Below, one piece after another: positions 59,370-64,000 of a DNA stretch of 64,000 bases. Each line of letters begins with the position of its first letter. The stretch's first letter is position 1. The notes under the pieces were generated by a model, which saw only the letters and a list, made by a program, of their open reading frames with translations, searched no databases and was not told the DNA's origin. Position numbers and translations under genes: made by a program. Origin of the DNA: Paenibacillus senegalimassiliensis (GTDB lineage Bacteria; Bacillota; Bacilli; Paenibacillales; Paenibacillaceae); contig NZ_LN909046.1 of the NCBI RefSeq assembly GCF_001486585.1, positions 1,240,001 to 1,304,000 on the forward strand, given 5' to 3'.

Positions 59370-59669
59370 TTAATGAGTATTCGCTGCCTCATATTGGTAT
59401 TCAATATCGCCCAGACCTTGGTCATATAAAACGTTCAGATGGTAGCCATCCAGGTACCACATATCCTGATCCTCCATGTAGAAGGTAATTCCTTCCACCT
59501 TGGAAGCGATGCCCGGCGATATCGGTTGGTCTACGTCGATCCCCAGCGAGAATCCCGGATGCAGCTTGCCTCCTGCACTGTAGCGTGCAAAGAAACGTAC
59601 GGCTTGCCCTGCCTGAAGACCCAGCTCCTGCTTAAACCATTCGGCAGCTTCATGTGTCACATTGATCAT
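59370..59669 (-). CDS. YneR-like HesB/IscA-fold protein
   Basis: A 99-residue protein: MINVTHEAAEWFKQELGLQAGQAVRFFARYSAGGKLHPGFSLGIDVDQP, as in YneR of Bacillus. It has the HesB/IscA fold outline but no Cys residues for Fe-S binding, so it is not a cluster scaffold. Function unknown. The start is the ATG at 59669, with GGAGG upstream. Convergent to the preceding gene and divergent from the bmr leader. Confidence 0.78.
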   Translation of the reverse strand: MINVTHEAAEWFKQELGLQAGQAVRFFARYSAGGKLHPGFSLGIDVDQPISPGIASKVEGITFYMEDQDMWYLDGYHLNVLYDQGLGDIEYQYEAANTH

Positions 59670-59777
59670 CAGATTCTCCACCTCCTCGTTTACCTTCTAT
59701 TGTAGACCAAACCGCCAGCGATTGCCAAATGATTATGCGCTCCTACCTAAAAACCAGCCTAATTCTAAAAAATACCG

Positions 59778-59807
59778 TTGACACCTTCCTTGGACCGATG
59801 CTAAAAT
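59778..59807 (+). promoter_or_regulatory. Promoter of the bmrCD-like leader
   Basis: TTGACA (59778-59783), 18 bases, TAAAAT (59802-59807). The transcript would start near 59814, giving a leader of about 360 nt before the first exporter gene. Confidence 0.75.
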
Positions 59808-59875
59808 CGGGAGCATACGAGATTTCATTTCAAGTAATTACCAAAATCTAAAATTCTAAGAAAGGGTGAGCAAAG

Positions 59876-59968
59876 GTGTTTAATTTTAAGTTGATTGCTA
59901 ATCGAGATCGCAAGCAAAACACACAACTGAATACCGGAGCAACCCCTGTAGGCTTGAATCGCATTTAG
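59876..59968 (+). CDS. 30-residue leader peptide of the bmrCD-like operon
   Basis: A GTG-started frame at 59876 with AAGGGTGAG 6 bases ahead encodes 30 residues (begins MFNFKLIANRDRK, ends ATPVGLNRI) and stops at TAG 59966-59968. It is basic, Asn/Thr-rich and has no signal or membrane segment. It lies between a good promoter and a strong terminator that precedes the exporter genes, as the bmrB leader does in B. subtilis, where ribosome stalling by antibiotics permits read-through. Its start codon and frame are clear, the regulatory role is inferred. Confidence 0.75.
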   Translation: MFNFKLIANRDRKQNTQLNTGATPVGLNRI

Positions 59969-60015
59969 CGCTAGCCCTCCCTTGCGTGTTCATCAGGCTT
60001 GGGGAATAACAATTT

Positions 60016-60105
60016 GCGGCGTTGCTTCTTTAGTAAGTAACGGACGCGATATATGTGAAGGCTTTAAGGCATATCGTTTTCGAAACGGTATGCCTTTTTT
60101 GCGAC
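60016..60105 (+). promoter_or_regulatory. Attenuator: alternative hairpins and terminator before the exporter genes
   Basis: Terminator at 60066-60100: AAGGCATATCGTTT and AAACGGTATGCCTT followed by TTTT. Just upstream CGATATATG (60047-60055) can pair with CATATCG (60069-60075), the terminator's own 5' arm, giving an antiterminator. A further stem CGTTGCTT/AAGTAACG lies at about 60020-60042. Occupancy by a stalled ribosome on the leader peptide could decide between the folds. Confidence 0.68.
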
Positions 60106-60177
60106 TTTTTGTTCGGTTATGTAAGCTACAGAGGTTTTTTCGGCAACCTAATTGAAGGATTCAAAGGAGGGAACTCC

Positions 60178-61935
60178 ATGTTCTCGGTACTCAAAAATTT
60201 AGGCTGGTTTTTCCGGCAAGAGAAAAGGCGCTATATCATCGGCCTGTTTCTGCTCATCGTGGCCGGCGTTGCTGAACTGGCTCCGCCACGGCTGCTAGGC
60301 AGCGCGATTGACGAGATCGTAGCCGGCACAGTAACCTGGGCTTCGTTGACCCGCTATATTCTACTCATTATCGTCGTACTGATGTTTATTTACTACATTA
60401 CGTACATATGGATGCATTCCCTGTTTGGAGGGTCTAATCTGGTCGAGCGGCTGCTTCGCACTCGCTTTATGAGCCATTTGCTACGAATGACACCGCCGTT
60501 CTTCGAACGAAGCCGAACGGGTGACCTGATGGCCAGGGCGACCAACGACCTGCGTTCGGTAGCCCAGACCGCTGGATTTGGAATGTTGACGCTAACCGAC
60601 TCCACCGCTTATCTGTCCGTGATCTTCATTGCGATGAGCACGCTGATCAGTTGGAAGCTCACGCTCGCTGCCATCATTCCCCTCCCTTTTATCGCACTGG
60701 CGATGAAGATTTACGGGAAGATTATCCACGAGCGTTATACACTGGCTCAGGATGCCTTTGGCGATATGAACGATCAGGTTCTTGAATCCGTCGCGGGAAT
60801 CCGCGTCATTCGTGCCTATGTGCAGGAACGCCATGATGAACGCCGCTTCGGCGCTATTACCGATGATGTCTATCAGAAGAACCTGGCAGTAGCCAGGGTA
60901 GATGCGTACTTTGAGCCCACCATTCGGCTTTGCGTAGGTATGAGCTATGCCATCGGATTAACCTACGGCATCTATCTCGTCTTCCATAATGAATTAACCT
61001 TGGGTGATCTCGTATCCTTTAACATGTACCTGGGGATGATGATTTGGCCGATGTTCGCCATCGGTGAGCTGATCAATATTATGCAGCGCGGTGGCGCTTC
61101 ATTGGACCGGGTGAACGAGACGCTGAACGTCAAGCCTGACGTCGCAGACGATGCTCACCCTGTAGCTGTCGCCATACCAGAGTCCATCACGTTCTCCGAT
61201 GTGACGTTCCGCTACCCGACATCGACCATCAACAATCTGGAGCATATTGACCTGACGATTCATCGCGGCCAAACGCTGGGTATTGTGGGACGGACAGGAA
61301 GCGGAAAGTCTACGCTGCTTAAGCAACTGCTACATGAGTATCCTCTTGGCAGCGGTGAGCTCTCCATCTCCGGTGTGCCGATTCAGAAGATTTCGCTGGA
61401 ACGATTGCATAGCTGGGTCGGTTACGTTCCGCAGGAGCAGATTCTATTCTCCAAGACCGTACGCCAGAACATTCAGTTTGGCCTCAAGGATGCTTCCGAT
61501 GAGGTCATCCTTGAAGCGATTCGCACGGCGGCCTTTGATCAGGACCTCGGTACGCTATCCGATGGACTGGATACGCTTGTCGGTGAGAAAGGCGTAGCCC
61601 TTTCCGGCGGACAGAAGCAACGCGTATCTTTGGCCCGTGCTTTTATCGCAGATCCGGACATTCTGATCCTCGACGATGCACTGTCCGCAGTTGACGCACG
61701 CACCGAGGCCAGAATCATTCAAAATATTCGAGACCAGCGCTCGGGCAAAACCACGCTGATCTCCACCCACCGGCTGTCTGCTATTGAACATGCCGATTGG
61801 ATTATCGTGCTTGAGCAAGGTCGTATTATCGAGCAAGGTACCCATGAGGCGCTGCTGGCACAAGGCGGCTGGTATCGGGAACAATACGAACGTCAGCAGG
61901 TGGAATCCCACCTGACAGACGGGGAGGTGTCTTAA
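60178..61935 (+). CDS. bmrC: Heterodimeric ABC multidrug exporter, BmrC-like subunit
   Basis: 585 residues, the length of B. subtilis BmrC (YheI), with many identical stretches (LVERLLRTRFMSHLLRMTPPFFERSRTGDLMARATNDL; FIALAMKIYGKIIHERYTLAQDAFG; FNMYLGMMIWPMFAIGELIN). Six membrane helices are followed by an ATPase domain: Walker A GRTGSGKST, full signature LSGGQKQR, Walker B LILDDALSA, where Asp replaces the catalytic Glu (degenerate site), H-loop STHRLS. The ATG at 60178 has AAAGGAGG ahead; an upstream in-frame GTG at 60055 would read through the terminator. Pairs with BmrD to expel drugs. Confidence 0.94.
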   Translation: MFSVLKNLGWFFRQEKRRYIIGLFLLIVAGVAELAPPRLLGSAIDEIVAGTVTWASLTRYILLIIVVLMFIYYITYIWMHSLFGGSNLVERLLRTRFMSHLLRMTPPFFERSRTGDLMARATNDLRSVAQTAGFGMLTLTDSTAYLSVIFIAMSTLISWKLTLAAIIPLPFIALAMKIYGKIIHERYTLAQDAFGDMNDQVLESVAGIRVIRAYVQERHDERRFGAITDDVYQKNLAVARVDAYFEPTIRLCVGMSYAIGLTYGIYLVFHNELTLGDLVSFNMYLGMMIWPMFAIGELINIMQRGGASLDRVNETLNVKPDVADDAHPVAVAIPESITFSDVTFRYPTSTINNLEHIDLTIHRGQTLGIVGRTGSGKSTLLKQLLHEYPLGSGELSISGVPIQKISLERLHSWVGYVPQEQILFSKTVRQNIQFGLKDASDEVILEAIRTAAFDQDLGTLSDGLDTLVGEKGVALSGGQKQRVSLARAFIADPDILILDDALSAVDARTEARIIQNIRDQRSGKTTLISTHRLSAIEHADWIIVLEQGRIIEQGTHEALLAQGGWYREQYERQQVESHLTDGEVS

Positions 61936-61938
61936 GCT

Positions 61939-63987
61939 ATGCACGCCCATACGGGAAAAGCATTATTCAAATATGCCTTAACGGCAAAAAACACATTTAT
62001 TCTGGCCCTTGTCATGCTGGCGATCGGCGTAGCCGCAGAGCTCGCCGGTCCCTTCCTGGCCCGCGCCATGATCGATGACCATATGCTGGCGATTGAACGT
62101 CCGTTCTTCGAAACATCCGCCCAAGACGCAAGCACAGTGAATTATGACGAAAGAACCTTTAAGAGGGGCGACCGTTTTGCAGAGAATGAAGCCAAAGGCA
62201 GCGAAGCACGCGTGCTCCAGGTTGGCAAGAGCTTTGTCTTCGTGGGGGCTTCTGTACCGGACATCTCCGGGAACCGAAGCTACCAGGACGGCGTTCTCAC
62301 TCTGACGAAGCAAGACGGCACAAGTATCGACTATCCAGCGCAAAAGCTGGGGTCCACTGAGCTGTTTTCCTTTTACAAGCCGGAGATCCCCGGAATTATT
62401 TCATTGGTCGTCTGGTATTTGGTGTTCCTGGCCATCTCGATTGTGATGGAATTTGGCAAAACCTACTGGCTGCAATCCTCGGCCAACAAAGTCATTCAGA
62501 AGCTGCGCATGGACGTCTATGCCCATATTCAGCGTCTGCCGGTGCATTTCTTTGATAACCTGCCAGCGGGTAAGGTGGTCTCTCGTGTCACAAATGATAC
62601 GGAAGCAGTCAAGGATTTGTTCATCGCCGTGCTCGCCAACTTCTTCTCCGGCATCATCAATATGCTGGGCGTTTATGTCGCTTTGTTTATTTTAGATTTC
62701 CGATTAGGCCTAATCTGTTTGTTCGTTGTACCCGTGATTTATTTGTGGGTGGTGCTTTACCGCAAATTCGCCACAAAATACAATACGATCATTCGTTCAC
62801 GCCTCAGTGAGATCAATGCCATCATCAACGAATCCATCCAGGGCATGTCGATCATTCGGATCTTCCGCCGCGAAGCGCAAACCAAGGAAGAATTCGAGAA
62901 TTTGAACCAGGATTACATGAAGCATCAGAACAAGATGCTCAACCTCAATGCCTTCACCTCGCATAACCTGGTGAACGTAATTCGTAATCTGGCCTTTGCC
63001 ACGGTGCTATGGTATTTTGGCTCCGCTCAGCTTAGTGGTACCGGCATTATCTCGCTCGGTGTGCTGTATGCCTTTGTCGACGTATTGGGACGCTTGTTCC
63101 AGCCGATTACGGGAATGGTCAATCAGTTGGCAGCACTCGATTCGTCCATGGTATCTGCCGGACGGGTATTCAAGCTTATGGATGAGCCTGGAGAACCGGT
63201 GGTAGACGGCTCCATGCCTCGCTATAAAGGAGATGTAGAATTCAAGGACGTGTCCTTCGCCTACAAGAAGGATTACGTACTCAAGAATATTTCCTTCGAG
63301 GCCAAGCAAGGTCAGACCGTTGCCCTGGTCGGGCATACTGGTTCGGGCAAGAGCTCCATCATTAACCTGCTGTTCCGCTTCTACGATCCACAGCAAGGCA
63401 CAATTACAATTGATGGCCAGGCGGTTAAGGATTTGCCGAAGCAATGGATTCGAGAGCATATGGGTATCGTGCTTCAAGACCCTTACCTGTTCACTGGCAC
63501 AATCCTGTCCAACGTGACCTTGGGTGATGAGCGAATCTCCAGGGAGACGGCCAAGCAAGCGCTGATCGATGTGGGCGCGGACCGGATTCTGGCTCACTTG
63601 CCGAAGGGCGTTGATGAACCTGTAGTGGAGAAAGGCAGCACCTTATCCGCTGGCGAACGTCAACTCATTTCCTTCGCCCGGGCACTGGCCTTTGACCCTG
63701 CCATCCTTATCCTGGATGAGGCGACCGCCAATATTGATACGGAGACGGAGAGCTTGATTCAGTCGGCACTTGAAGTGTTAAAACGGGGGCGGACCACATT
63801 TATCATTGCTCACCGTCTCTCCACCATTCGCAACGCCGATCAGATTCTGGTCTTGCATCGTGGGGAAATTGTGGAGCGTGGCAATCACGAAGAACTGCTG
63901 GCCTTAGGTGGACGTTATTATCAAATGTATAAGCTGCAAGCCGGTGCTGTTGATGCACCAGCCATTCAAGCTCCTTCAACGGCTTAG
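61939..63987 (+). CDS. bmrD: Heterodimeric ABC multidrug exporter, BmrD-like subunit
   Basis: 682 residues, close to BmrD (YheH). Six membrane helices with a charged insert between helices 1 and 2 (about residues 55-145) that relatives place outside the membrane. The ATPase domain has Walker A GHTGSGKSS, a degenerate signature LSAGERQL and a complete Walker B LILDEATANID, with catalytic Glu, H-loop AHRLS. With BmrC it therefore forms one functional and one degenerate ATP site, as in other heterodimeric exporters. Starts 3 bases after bmrC with GGGAGGTG inside the bmrC end. Likely confers resistance to several hydrophobic drugs. Confidence 0.94.
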   Translation: MHAHTGKALFKYALTAKNTFILALVMLAIGVAAELAGPFLARAMIDDHMLAIERPFFETSAQDASTVNYDERTFKRGDRFAENEAKGSEARVLQVGKSFVFVGASVPDISGNRSYQDGVLTLTKQDGTSIDYPAQKLGSTELFSFYKPEIPGIISLVVWYLVFLAISIVMEFGKTYWLQSSANKVIQKLRMDVYAHIQRLPVHFFDNLPAGKVVSRVTNDTEAVKDLFIAVLANFFSGIINMLGVYVALFILDFRLGLICLFVVPVIYLWVVLYRKFATKYNTIIRSRLSEINAIINESIQGMSIIRIFRREAQTKEEFENLNQDYMKHQNKMLNLNAFTSHNLVNVIRNLAFATVLWYFGSAQLSGTGIISLGVLYAFVDVLGRLFQPITGMVNQLAALDSSMVSAGRVFKLMDEPGEPVVDGSMPRYKGDVEFKDVSFAYKKDYVLKNISFEAKQGQTVALVGHTGSGKSSIINLLFRFYDPQQGTITIDGQAVKDLPKQWIREHMGIVLQDPYLFTGTILSNVTLGDERISRETAKQALIDVGADRILAHLPKGVDEPVVEKGSTLSAGERQLISFARALAFDPAILILDEATANIDTETESLIQSALEVLKRGRTTFIIAHRLSTIRNADQILVLHRGEIVERGNHEELLALGGRYYQMYKLQAGAVDAPAIQAPSTA

Positions 63988-64000
63988 GTCGCTGTTAACC

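Noticed and set aside
60055-60177. GTG-initiated N-terminal extension of the BmrC-like protein
   Set aside because: It would translate through the T-rich terminator, lacks a ribosome site, and the ATG at 60178 has AAAGGAGG and gives the normal family length.

Overview
The window looks like a chromosomal segment of a Gram-positive, spore-forming member of the Bacillales, most likely a Paenibacillus or close relative. Support: a sigma-A-like factor almost the same as the Bacillus/Paenibacillus protein, an ATP-grasp YheC/YheD spore-coat protein, a YpdA-type bacillithiol-disulfide reductase, BmrC/BmrD-like ABC exporters, strong AGGAGG ribosome sites, frequent TTG/GTG starts and roughly half G+C. 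I see no tRNA, rRNA, insertion sequence, prophage or CRISPR array. This is core and metabolic genome with a few accessory loci and three visibly broken genes.

Layout. 1-7 kb: the 3' part of a frameshifted SNF2 helicase, a small acidic protein, a MarR/MFS pair behind a near-consensus promoter with an embedded operator, a YheC/D ATP-grasp protein, a GT4 glycosyltransferase and the old-yellow-enzyme namA. 7-9.8 kb: futalosine-route menaquinone genes mqnB-mqnD and a radical SAM/SPASM protein. 9.9-11.8 kb: a collagen-like protein broken by an 11-bp tandem duplication, divergent from a second gene with the same C-terminal DUF4183-like domain. 11.8-13.9 kb: a fluoride riboswitch, twin crcB/fluc genes and a trypsin-like protease. 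14-16.6 kb: a deleted aadK-like gene, a sigma-A paralogue lacking region 1.1, an orphan promoter-terminator pair (candidate small RNA) and a DsbA/FrnE-like oxidoreductase. 16.9-25.7 kb: ytkL, a niacin transporter operon, a TrpXYZ-type ABC operon, a YfcE-like phosphoesterase with a coiled-coil protein. 25.8-31.5 kb: aldo/keto reductase, ECF sigma factor, OmpR-type two-component system, MgtC-like protein, a divergent IF-3 paralogue, azoreductase.

31.6-40.9 kb is the most coherent accessory block. A copper nitrite reductase operon (nirK, twin DUF2249 protein, heme-copper-oxidase-like membrane protein, DUF59 protein) starts behind an FNR/CRP-type palindrome. About 7 kb away a lipoprotein with a CuA ligand set has a perfect copy of the same palindrome in the same position relative to its -10 box. 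A NarL-type two-component system lies next to it. A GH78 rhamnosidase and an AraC regulator sit in between.

41-45.6 kb is a chitin/GlcNAc locus: a PTS IICB and IIA pair under a GlcT-type RNA antiterminator, next to a secreted GH18 chitinase, each with a cre-like or palindromic element at its promoter. 45.8-59.7 kb: HrpB helicase lacking its usual middle domain, a TetR/SDR/reductase locus with duplicated operators, MFS exporter, esterase, HAD hydrolase, bacillithiol reductase operon and small conserved proteins. 59.7-64 kb: a heterodimeric BmrCD-type multidrug exporter behind a leader with its own promoter, a 30-codon peptide, alternative hairpins and a strong terminator, an arrangement typical of antibiotic-responsive attenuation.

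Family names come from sequence patterns recognised by eye. No searches were run.
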